From the NCBI GenBank assembly GCA_012521855.1, contig JAAYLO010000047.1, positions 1-6,960 of the forward strand: a stretch of 6,960 nucleotides of DNA, in the 5' to 3' direction. Of the stretch, positions 1-5,439 are shown piece by piece. How positions within the stretch are numbered: the stretch's first letter is position 1; every line of letters starts with the position of its first letter. The notes beneath the pieces were generated by a model that had not been told where the DNA came from, made no database searches, and saw only the letters and a list, made by a program, of their open reading frames with translations. This stretch comes from Halanaerobiaceae bacterium (GTDB taxonomy: Bacteria > Bacillota > Halanaerobiia > Halanaerobiales > DTU029). A program made the translations under genes and the position numbers.

Positions 1-147
1 GATATAAACTTCATACCGGAGGGTTTCCAGGAGACCGGCCGTGATATAACACCGGAAGAAGAGGAGGAACTGAAAAGGTTCCTTGAAGGGGGAAAAGAAT
101 CAATCTGGCAGAAGATAAAGAAAAGGTTTTCAGGGAGGGGCAGATAA
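1..147 (+). CDS. C-terminal end of an unidentified protein (5' end outside window)
   Basis: Frame 1 is open from the window edge to a TAA at 145-147 and gives 48 residues. The piece has an acidic run (ITPEEEEELKRFLEGG, about residues 16-31) and a basic tail ending KKRFSGRGR. No domain, catalytic motif or membrane segment is visible, and I do not recognise the family. It is taken as a real gene end for two reasons: the frame is open and codon use resembles the neighbours, and the stop lies directly against the TTG start of the next gene, whose ribosome site sits inside this gene's last codons. The two genes are therefore probably co-transcribed and translationally linked. The true length and function need the upstream sequence. 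Confidence 0.6.
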   Translation, partial: DINFIPEGFQETGRDITPEEEEELKRFLEGGKESIWQKIKKRFSGRGR

Positions 148-594
148 TTGATAAGAAGGGATGAAGAAAAGGATATAGAGATCATTACAGAATTCAATTT
201 GAAGATGGCACTGGAAACAGAGGGGCTGAAACTGGAAGAGGAAGTAGTAAGGAATGGCGTAAGACAGGGGATCATGGATCCGGACCGGGCTGTATATTAT
301 GTATATGAAATAAATGAAAAGGTAGTGGGCCAGTTGATGATCACAAAGGAGTGGAGTGACTGGCGGAATGCATACTTCTGGTGGGTCCAGAGTGTATATG
401 TGGCTGAAGGATACAGGGAACAGGGTATATTCAGGGTACTGTATGAACATGTAAGGAGACTGGCCGAACAGGATGCTAATGTCTGCGGTCTGCGTCTCTA
501 TGTGGAGAAAAACAACAAAAAAGCACAGGAGATATATAAAAGACTGGGCATGGAAGAGACCCGTTATATCCTTTATGAGAATATAGATATATAA
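148..594 (+). CDS. GNAT family N-acetyltransferase
   Basis: This 148-residue protein has the size and layout of a single-domain GCN5-related N-acetyltransferase, a cytoplasmic enzyme that moves acetyl from acetyl-CoA to an amine. The conserved parts seen are EFNLKMALETEG near the N-terminus (15-26), GQLMITKEWSDWRN (61-74), the strand-turn-helix VQSVYVAEGYREQGIFRVLYEHV (80-102) that binds the CoA pyrophosphate, and the C-terminal LRLYVEKNNKKAQEIYKRLGM (115-135). In the pyrophosphate loop the usual R-x-x-G-x-G/A reads R90-E-Q-G-I-F95, so Phe replaces the last small residue. As far as I recall, a subgroup of bacterial GNATs shares this. The acceptor is unknown. The TTG start is chosen because GGGAGGGG (133-140) lies 7 bases upstream and the first in-frame ATG would remove the first strand. 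The gene directly follows the stop of the partial upstream gene and is closed by a terminator. Confidence 0.88.
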   Translation: MIRRDEEKDIEIITEFNLKMALETEGLKLEEEVVRNGVRQGIMDPDRAVYYVYEINEKVVGQLMITKEWSDWRNAYFWWVQSVYVAEGYREQGIFRVLYEHVRRLAEQDANVCGLRLYVEKNNKKAQEIYKRLGMEETRYILYENIDI

Positions 595-600
595 AAGAAT

Positions 601-628
601 GAGCCTCTGAATATTTTCAGGGGCTTTT
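601..628 (+). terminator. Rho-independent terminator after the GNAT gene
   Basis: The arms AGCCTCTGA (602-610) and TCAGGGGCT (617-625) form a 9-bp stem with one G-T wobble. It extends by A611-T616 inside and by a G-T pair outside. The loop is TATT (612-615). Four Ts (625-628) follow, interrupted afterwards by AC. The short T tract makes it only moderately strong, but it lies 6 bases after the GNAT stop and just before a consensus promoter, which fits the boundary between two transcription units. Confidence 0.75.
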
Positions 629-630
629 AC

Positions 631-658
631 TTGACAAAATTATTAAGTAAAGTATAAT
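631..658 (+). promoter_or_regulatory. Sigma-A type promoter with perfect consensus hexamers
   Basis: TTGACA (631-636) and TATAAT (653-658) both match the housekeeping sigma consensus exactly, with a 16-base spacer. The expected transcription start is near 665, leaving a leader of about 80 bases before the ATPase start at 745. The promoter begins 3 bases after the T tract of the preceding terminator. It should drive the ATPase-permease-arsR-lpd unit. Such a strong promoter usually needs a repressor, and an ArsR-type repressor is encoded in the same operon. Confidence 0.85.
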
Positions 659-697
659 TTAATTAAGCAATGGCTAAAATAAAATAATAAGTTCATT

Positions 698-721
698 GTA
701 ATTAACTAAGTAATTAACTAA
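698..721 (+). repeat. Tandem 12-bp direct repeat in the leader; candidate operator
   Basis: GTAATTAACTAA occurs twice without a gap or mismatch (698-709 and 710-721). The AATTAA core appears a third time at 661-666, next to the promoter. The repeat lies about 33-56 bases downstream of the predicted transcription start and ends just before the ribosome site of the ATPase gene, where a bound repressor could block RNA polymerase. That it is the operator of the ArsR protein encoded at 2497 is an inference. The region is A/T-rich, so part of the similarity could be chance, although an exact 24-base tandem duplication is uncommon. Confidence 0.5.
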
Positions 722-744
722 AGGCAAAAGAGGTGCTGTTACAG

Positions 745-1725
745 ATGGGTACATCTCAGGATAACAATATTGCAATAGAGGTAAAAAAGCTGACGAAAAG
801 GTATGGGGAACTTACAGCAGTCGATGAGATCTCCTTTGATGTAAAGCGGGGGGAAATATTCGGCTTCCTGGGTCCCAATGGCGCCGGTAAGACCAGTACC
901 ATAAACATGCTGACAGGTTTATGCAGTATCAGTTCAGGAGAGCTGAAGATCAATGGGCAGAGTTCTGTCAAGAAGATTCAGGAGATGATCGGGGTTGTCC
1001 CCAGTGAGAGCAATCTCTATCCTGAACTGAGCGGTTTTGAGAATCTCTGTTTCTGTGCTTCACTCTATGGAATGAGAAGGAGAGAGAGGGAGAGGGAAGC
1101 CGGAAGGCTGCTGGAAATGTTCAACCTCTCTGAGGCTGCGGACAGGCCCTTCAGGGCATATTCTAAAGGGATGAAAAGAAAACTGGCCATAGCGGCAGCC
1201 ATCATACACAGACCTGATATACTGTTTCTGGATGAGCCCACTACCGGTATAGATGTGGCCAGTGCCAGGCAGATCCGGAGATTGATCAGTGAAATGAATA
1301 AAGCCGGTACCACCATCTTTTTGACTACACATTATCTTGAGGAGGCGGAGAGGCTCTGTGAAAGGGTAGCCTTTATTGTCAGGGGGAAGATCAAACAGCT
1401 GGCAGAAACAGAACAGCTGCTGAAGGGAGCCCGGAAGGATAATGTCCTGGAGTTTTTACTGGACAGGGACATTACCCTGGAGAAAGGGCCTCTCCTTGAG
1501 GGATTGTCTGATTACAGGCCTGTATTTGATAAAGATAAGGTCAGGATTCATACTCCCTGTGAGATGGATATCAAGTATTTTGTTGATATTTTCGATGAAT
1601 GGCGATATAGAGTATATGAGGCAAAGCTCATCAGACCTGCACTGGAAGATGTCTTTGTTGAAATAACGGGGATTGGACCCGGGGAAGCGGAAGCCGGGAA
1701 GAATAAGGGGGGTAGGGAGAATTGA
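745..1725 (+). CDS. ABC-2 type transporter, ATP-binding protein
   Basis: This is the cytoplasmic ATPase of a two-gene ABC exporter of the DrrA/NodI-like group (326 residues). Visible motifs are Walker A GPNGAGKT (43-50), signature YSKGMKRK (139-146, a variant of LSGGQ usual in this group), Walker B ILFLDEP (159-165), D-loop GID (168-170) and switch His196 in TTH. A C-terminal extension carries RPALEDVFVEITG (297-309), matching the S/ALEDVF tail motif of such ATPases. The Q-loop is unusual: VVPSESNLY (84-92) has Ser87 where Gln is expected. The start at ATG 745 is preferred because AGAGGTG (729-735) is 9 bases upstream; an in-frame GTG at 733 lies inside that ribosome site. The stop overlaps the TTG of the permease gene by 3 bases, so the two are translationally coupled. 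The substrate cannot be inferred: this group exports drugs, lipids, peptides or polysaccharide parts. Confidence 0.92.
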   Translation: MGTSQDNNIAIEVKKLTKRYGELTAVDEISFDVKRGEIFGFLGPNGAGKTSTINMLTGLCSISSGELKINGQSSVKKIQEMIGVVPSESNLYPELSGFENLCFCASLYGMRRREREREAGRLLEMFNLSEAADRPFRAYSKGMKRKLAIAAAIIHRPDILFLDEPTTGIDVASARQIRRLISEMNKAGTTIFLTTHYLEEAERLCERVAFIVRGKIKQLAETEQLLKGARKDNVLEFLLDRDITLEKGPLLEGLSDYRPVFDKDKVRIHTPCEMDIKYFVDIFDEWRYRVYEAKLIRPALEDVFVEITGIGPGEAEAGKNKGGREN

Positions 1726-2456
1726 AAAAATGGATTGCCTTCATAAATATATTGTTGAAAGATATCAAAACATATTACCTGAAACCGCCCAATATCAGCT
1801 GGGGTATAATATTCCCCTTTTCCTGGACCCTGATGTTTTTCCTGAGGTCCGGCGGTTCCGTAGATATTCCGGATTTTCTGCCAGGGCTGGTTTCCCTGTC
1901 AATACTCTTTGGTACAACTTCCATGCTGGCTGTCACCATAACCTTTGAGAAAAAACAGGCTTCCTTTGACCGTCTTTTGCTGGCCCCCATTTCCTTGAAT
2001 ACCTTGATGTTTGCCAAGACCGGCGGGGCTGTAATCTTCGGTATCTTCAATGCACTTTTTCCACTGCTCATTGCAGTTGTTTTTACTGATATATCAGGGA
2101 TCAGCTGGTTCCCGGCTTTGCCGGGTATCTTTTTTATCTCAGTTACCTCTGCATTTCTTGGTTTATTTATTTCTGTTTCCGCCAGGGAGGTCTTTGAGGC
2201 CCAGACCTTTTCCAATTTCTTCAGGTTCCCCATGATCTTTCTCTGCGGCCTTTTCATACCCCTGAGCGAGATACCGGGATTTATCAGGCCTTTATCATAT
2301 ATACTGCCCTTGACCTATGGGGCAGATATCTTAAGATATGCCATCGGTGGGAACAATATCTTTGATGTATGGTTCAGTTTCCTTGTCCTGCTGCTTTATT
2401 CCGGAGGGCTTTTCATGATCAGTATAAAAAATATCAGGAAGAAATGGATCCTGTAG
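1722..2456 (+). CDS. ABC-2 type transporter, membrane permease
   Basis: This 244-residue integral membrane protein is the partner of the preceding ATPase. About six hydrophobic segments can be seen, near residues 24-42, 52-75, 102-122, 131-152, 165-182 and 214-235, the usual ABC-2 permease topology and length. The cytoplasmic stretch EKKQASFDRLLLAPISLNTLMFAKT (76-100) after segment 2 matches the place that contacts the ATPase. The region FRFPMIFLCGLFIPLSEIP followed by LPLTYGADILRYAI (167-208) is the most typical family signature. It ends with a basic tail KNIRKKWIL. The start is TTG at 1722, overlapping the ATPase stop as TTGA. AAGGGGGG (1705-1712) lies 9 bases upstream, and no other start keeps the basic amphipathic N-terminus. 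It is most similar in pattern to exporters of the NodJ/DrrB kind; the cargo is unknown. Confidence 0.9.
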   Translation: MKKWIAFINILLKDIKTYYLKPPNISWGIIFPFSWTLMFFLRSGGSVDIPDFLPGLVSLSILFGTTSMLAVTITFEKKQASFDRLLLAPISLNTLMFAKTGGAVIFGIFNALFPLLIAVVFTDISGISWFPALPGIFFISVTSAFLGLFISVSAREVFEAQTFSNFFRFPMIFLCGLFIPLSEIPGFIRPLSYILPLTYGADILRYAIGGNNIFDVWFSFLVLLLYSGGLFMISIKNIRKKWIL

Positions 2457-2496
2457 TGTTACTGGGGAATGTGCTGATTGAAAAAAGGTGGTTGTC

Positions 2497-2793
2497 ATGG
2501 ATGATCTTTTGATAAAAATGAAGGCTCTTGCTGATGAGACTCGTCTGAAGATATTGGGATTATTATTATCAAAAAACTTCTGTGTCAGGGCTCTGGCCGG
2601 TAGACTCGGTATATCTGAATCTGCTGTCTCCCAGCAGCTTAAAATCCTGAGGAAGGCAGATCTGGTCCTTGGTGAAAAGTCAGGTTATTTTGTTCATTAC
2701 AGGGTGAAAAAAGAAAATCTCTTGAAAGTGGCAGAAGAGATTGAAAATCTAATAAAATCAGGAGGGGATATGAATGCAGGAAATGGTGAGTGA
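2497..2793 (+). CDS. ArsR/SmtB-family winged-helix transcriptional repressor
   Basis: This is a 98-residue DNA-binding protein of typical ArsR length. The N-terminal helix KALADETRLKILGLLL (9-24) is the classic family opening. The recognition helix-turn-helix is VRALAGRLGISESAVSQQLKILRKADLV (30-57), and the wing is GEKSGYFVHYRV (59-70). The usual metal-binding ELCVCDL on helix 3 reads NFCVRAL (27-33): Cys29 is present but the second Cys is Arg31, and no other Cys exists. It is therefore probably not an arsenic or zinc/cadmium sensor of the standard type; it may sense something else, or use Cys29 alone. ATG 2497 is preferred because AAGGTGG (2485-2491) is 5 bases upstream; an in-frame GTG at 2488 lies inside that site. 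It is 40 bases after the permease gene without a terminator, and its end overlaps the next gene by 20 bases. It probably represses its own operon. Confidence 0.88.
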   Translation: MDDLLIKMKALADETRLKILGLLLSKNFCVRALAGRLGISESAVSQQLKILRKADLVLGEKSGYFVHYRVKKENLLKVAEEIENLIKSGGDMNAGNGE

Positions 2794-4180
2794 TCTGGTG
2801 ATTATAGGCGGAGGCCCGGGGGGGTATGTTGCTGCCATCCAGGCTGCTAAAATGGGAGCAGAAGTTGTCCTTGTTGAAAAAGACAGGGTGGGCGGAACCT
2901 GTCTGAACCACGGCTGTATCCCCACCAAGGCCTTTGTCCATTCTGCAAAGGTCTATAAGGCCATGCGCCGGGCAGAGGAATACGGCTGCAGGGCAGAAAA
3001 TATTGCCCTTGATATGGAGAAGGTGGTCATGAGAAAGGACAGGATTGTAGACCAGCTGGTTCAGGGAATCCTCTATCTCCTAAAGAAAAACAGGGTAAAA
3101 CTGCTCAATGGAAGGGGAGAGCTGCTGGATAATAATACGGTTTCTGTTGAAAAAGATGGAGAGGAGATCATCATCAAAAGCGAAAAGATCATAATCGCCA
3201 CAGGATCCAGGTCTGCATCCTTATCCATACCCGGAATGAATCTGCCTGAAGTGATGGACAGCAGGGATGCACTGGAGATGACTGAACTGCCGGAAAGGCT
3301 CCTCATCATCGGGGCCGGTGTAATCGGCATGGAATTCGCCTTTATATTCAACAATTTCGGTGTTGATGTGACAGTAATTGAATATCTGGATAGAATCCTG
3401 GTAAATACGGATAAGGATATTTCAAGGCGGATAAAGAGCATAGCTCAGAAGGGCGGGATAAAGATATATACTTCCTCAAGGGTTGAGGAAATTAGCAAAG
3501 GTCCGGACAGGGGATGCCTGGTCAGATTTGACAGTAAGGGAAAGAAGGAAGAGCTCACTGCTAACAGGGTACTTGTGGCAACGGGCCGGGTTCCCTGTCT
3601 GGAGGGACTGGGGATTGAAAATACAGGGATAGAGCTGAATGATGACGGCAGGGGTATCAGGGTTGATGAGAGGATGGAGACAAATGTCCCGGGTGTTTAT
3701 GCCATCGGTGATGTGACCAACAGGGTTCAGCTGGCCCATGTTGCCTCATATCAGGGTATGGTGACTGCAAAAAATGCCCTGGGGGGAGATCTGAAAATGG
3801 ATTATAGGATCATTCCCAATGCAATATTTACAGACCCGGAGATTGCTGAGACAGGTATCAGTGAGGAGGAGGCCGGGAAGAGGGGCCTGGAGGTTGAGGT
3901 CAGCAGGTTCCCCTTTTCTGCCAATGGAAAGGCACTTACAATGGGAGAGACTGAGGGTTTTGTTAAACTGGTTTCTGAGAAAAAGAGCAGGAGGCTCATC
4001 GGGGCTTCTATATTAGGTGTCAATGCCACAGACCTTATCGCAGAGCTGGCACTGGCCATCAGGAACGGGCTGAATGTTGAAGCAATTACAGACACCATCC
4101 ATGCCCATCCGACAACAGCTGAAGTGATCTTTGAAGCTGCCCTGGGCCTTTCCGGTGAGGCAATTCATCTTGCCAGATAG
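2774..4180 (+). CDS. lpdA: Dihydrolipoyl dehydrogenase (E3-type FAD disulfide oxidoreductase)
   Basis: This 468-residue flavoprotein is of full family length. It has FAD-binding GGGPGG (12-17), the redox-active disulfide in GGTCLNHGCIPTKA (Cys43, Cys48), the pyridine-nucleotide fold GAGVIGMEFA (180-189) with Glu203 after the second strand (favouring NAD over NADP), the second FAD motif YAIGDV (309-314), and the C-terminal His445-Pro-Thr-x-x-Glu450 pair that forms the interface base. All residues for reoxidising dihydrolipoamide with NAD+ are therefore present. There is no N-terminal lipoyl domain. The start at ATG 2774 has AGGAGGGG (2760-2767) 6 bases upstream, inside the arsR gene. No 2-oxoacid dehydrogenase or glycine-cleavage gene lies in the window; it follows an exporter and a repressor instead. 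It may be the general E3 or a dedicated reductase for another disulfide, since related enzymes use different substrates. No terminator is seen after it. Confidence 0.9.
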   Translation: MQEMVSDLVIIGGGPGGYVAAIQAAKMGAEVVLVEKDRVGGTCLNHGCIPTKAFVHSAKVYKAMRRAEEYGCRAENIALDMEKVVMRKDRIVDQLVQGILYLLKKNRVKLLNGRGELLDNNTVSVEKDGEEIIIKSEKIIIATGSRSASLSIPGMNLPEVMDSRDALEMTELPERLLIIGAGVIGMEFAFIFNNFGVDVTVIEYLDRILVNTDKDISRRIKSIAQKGGIKIYTSSRVEEISKGPDRGCLVRFDSKGKKEELTANRVLVATGRVPCLEGLGIENTGIELNDDGRGIRVDERMETNVPGVYAIGDVTNRVQLAHVASYQGMVTAKNALGGDLKMDYRIIPNAIFTDPEIAETGISEEEAGKRGLEVEVSRFPFSANGKALTMGETEGFVKLVSEKKSRRLIGASILGVNATDLIAELALAIRNGLNVEAITDTIHAHPTTAEVIFEAALGLSGEAIHLAR

Positions 4181-4197
4181 GAGATTTAAAAAACTTC

Positions 4198-4226
4198 TTG
4201 ACAAAAGTATATTTTGATGTTATCCT
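4198..4226 (+). promoter_or_regulatory. Promoter of the methionine-uptake operon
   Basis: TTGACA (4198-4203) is a perfect -35. After a 17-base spacer TATCCT (4221-4226) is a fair -10 (4 of 6), preceded by TG at 4218-4219 in the extended -10 position, which would compensate for it. The predicted start near 4233 puts the whole SAM riboswitch in the transcript. The -35 begins only 17 bases after the lpd stop codon. Confidence 0.7.
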
Positions 4227-4250
4227 TATAACAATATCTTTTAAGGATAA
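4220..4250 (+). repeat. Inverted repeat over the met promoter -10
   Basis: TTATCCTTA (4220-4228) and TAAGGATAA (4242-4250) are perfect 9-base inverted arms with a 13-base A/T-rich centre. The left arm covers the -10 hexamer and the right arm lies just after the predicted start. This placement suits a repressor operator, but no regulator for it is visible nearby. It could be chance in an A/T-rich region. It is not a terminator, because no T run follows. Confidence 0.45.
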
Positions 4251-4260
4251 ATTAATAAAG

Positions 4261-4362
4261 TCATCAAGAGTGGTGGAGGGACTGGCCCAGTGAAACCCGG
4301 CAACCTACCCCAGGGGTAAGGTGCTAAATCCTGCATTCCGTAATGGAATGGGAGATGAGAGG
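4261..4362 (+). ncRNA. SAM-I (S-box) riboswitch aptamer
   Basis: The leader carries the conserved S-box core: AAGAG, then TGGAGGGACTGGCCC and GTGAAACCCGGCAACC, then AAGGTGCTAAATCC, and closing AGATGAGAGGA. Helices can be drawn as follows: P1 TCATC (4261-4265) with GATGA (4354-4358); P3 TACC (4306-4309) with GGTA (4315-4318); P4 CATTCC (4334-4339) with GGAATG (4345-4350), loop GTAAT. P2 contains the kink-turn elements and the GGCCC/GGC-type pseudoknot region of this class. It binds S-adenosylmethionine and switches off downstream genes when SAM is high. That fits the metNIQ genes that follow. P1 is short at 5 bp, and P3 is also short. Confidence 0.97.
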
Positions 4363-4394
4363 ACTCAAGAAACCCTCTCCGAAGGGTTTTTTTT
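4357..4394 (+). terminator. Riboswitch expression platform: terminator with competing antiterminator
   Basis: The terminator stem is AAACCCT (4370-4376) with AGGGTTT (4383-4389), loop CTCCGA, followed by a T run ending at 4394 (eight Ts from 4387). The competing antiterminator pairs GAGAGG (4357-4362) with CCTCTC (4374-4379) over an 11-base loop. It uses both the 3' edge of aptamer helix P1 and the left arm of the terminator, so the two structures exclude each other. SAM binding stabilises P1, frees the terminator and stops transcription 20 bases before metN. Without SAM the antiterminator allows read-through. Confidence 0.93.
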
Positions 4395-4413
4395 CATGAA
4401 AGGTGGTTTAAAA

Positions 4414-5439
4414 ATGATAGAAATCAGAGGCCTTTACAAAAATTATATTACTGCACAGGGGTCATTAACCGCCTTGAGTAATATCAATCTGAATATCAAA
4501 GAAGGGGAGATATATGGTATCATCGGCCCCAGCGGTGCCGGTAAGAGCACAATGATCAGGACCCTGAATCTCCTTGAAGTACCTGACAGGGGCAGTATAA
4601 TGATAAACGGTGAAGAAATCACAGCCCTGAACAAAAAGGAACTGAGGGAGAGAAGGAAGAAGATCGGGATGATATTCCAGCATTTCAATCTCCTCTCTTC
4701 ACGGACAGTCCGGGGGAATATTTCCTTTCCCATGGAAATAGCAGGTGTACCGGATGCAGAGAGGGAAGAAAAGGTAGAAAAGCTGATGGAGCTGGTGGGT
4801 CTCAGTGACAGGGCTGATCATTATCCTTCTGAACTATCCGGCGGCCAGAAGCAGAGGGTCGGTATTGCCAGGGCCCTCAGCAATGACCCGGAAATCCTCC
4901 TCTCAGATGAGGCAACCTCTTCACTGGATCCGGAGAGTACAGATTCAATCCTGAAGCTCCTGAAGAAAATCAGGGATGAATTGAATCTTACCATAGTCCT
5001 GATCACCCATGAGATGGATGTCATCAAAAAGGTATGTGACCGGGTGGCTGTAATGGAAGAGGGACAAATTGTTGAAGAGGGGAAAGTGATAGATATCTTT
5101 GTTAATCCACAGCAGCCTGTAACCAGACGTTTTATAAAAACTGTGATTGATTATAATCTTCCTGAAGGTTTAAATATTACACAAAAGGGAAGACTGGTCA
5201 GGGTCTCCTTTAAGGGGGAATCTACCCATAAACCTCTGATTTCTCTTTTGATAAAAAAATATAATATTGATGCCAATATCCTCTACGGAAAGATAGATGA
5301 GATACAGGGAATACCTTTTGGGACCCTGATCCTTGATCTGGAGGGCAGTGATGAATCGATAGATGAGGCCCTGGAATTTATAGGACAGCTGGGATTGGCT
5401 GTGGAGGTGTTGACAGATGAACAATCTAACTCAATATAG
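4414..5439 (+). CDS. metN: Methionine ABC transporter, ATP-binding protein MetN
   Basis: MetN powers uptake of methionine (and probably methionine derivatives) on the cytoplasmic face of the membrane. The protein has 341 residues, close to the family norm. Motifs are Walker A GPSGAGKS (38-45), Q-loop Gln89 in IFQHFNLL, signature LSGGQKQR (141-148), Walker B ILLSDEA (161-167), D-loop SLDP (170-173) and His199 in ITHEMDV. The usual MetN Walker B has Cys before Asp-Glu, here Ser. The C-terminal part, about 260-335, is a NIL domain, which in studied MetN proteins binds methionine and slows transport when the cell is replete. The start is ATG 4414, with AAAGGTGG (4399-4406) 7 bases upstream and just after the riboswitch terminator. 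The reading frame is open further upstream, but that part is riboswitch. The gene's end overlaps metI by 23 bases. Confidence 0.96.
   Translation: MIEIRGLYKNYITAQGSLTALSNINLNIKEGEIYGIIGPSGAGKSTMIRTLNLLEVPDRGSIMINGEEITALNKKELRERRKKIGMIFQHFNLLSSRTVRGNISFPMEIAGVPDAEREEKVEKLMELVGLSDRADHYPSELSGGQKQRVGIARALSNDPEILLSDEATSSLDPESTDSILKLLKKIRDELNLTIVLITHEMDVIKKVCDRVAVMEEGQIVEEGKVIDIFVNPQQPVTRRFIKTVIDYNLPEGLNITQKGRLVRVSFKGESTHKPLISLLIKKYNIDANILYGKIDEIQGIPFGTLILDLEGSDESIDEALEFIGQLGLAVEVLTDEQSNSI

Noticed and set aside
130..450. Minus-strand open frame of 106 codons opposite the GNAT gene
   Set aside because: Its composition is rich in Tyr, Phe, Ile and Pro as expected from the reverse of A/G-rich coding DNA, and the + strand GNAT protein is convincing.
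1775..2257. Minus-strand open frame of 160 codons opposite the permease gene
   Set aside because: It is antisense to a clear ABC-2 permease, has no recognisable domain and sits in the middle of a + strand operon; it looks like a shadow frame.
2497..2793. Calling this an arsenic-resistance operon from the ArsR protein
   Set aside because: The CxC metal motif is incomplete, and no arsenite pump, arsenate reductase or ArsD/ArsA gene is present; the transporter is an ABC-2 exporter.
2774..4180. Mercuric reductase or glutathione reductase instead of dihydrolipoyl dehydrogenase
   Set aside because: There is no N-terminal heavy-metal domain and no C-terminal Cys pair as in MerA. The disulfide motif GGTCLNHGCIPTKA and Glu after the second NAD-fold strand fit the lipoamide group better, although a different disulfide substrate remains possible.
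4220..4250. Reading the inverted repeat as a terminator for lpd
   Set aside because: The stem is A/T-rich, the loop is 13 bases and the right arm is followed by AATTAATAAAG rather than a T run; it also lies over the met promoter.
4321..4413. In-frame upstream extension of metN from a GTG at 4321, adding 31 residues
   Set aside because: This stretch is the 3' part of the SAM riboswitch and its terminator. ATG 4414 has a strong ribosome site at 7 bases, and the protein then begins as MetN proteins do.
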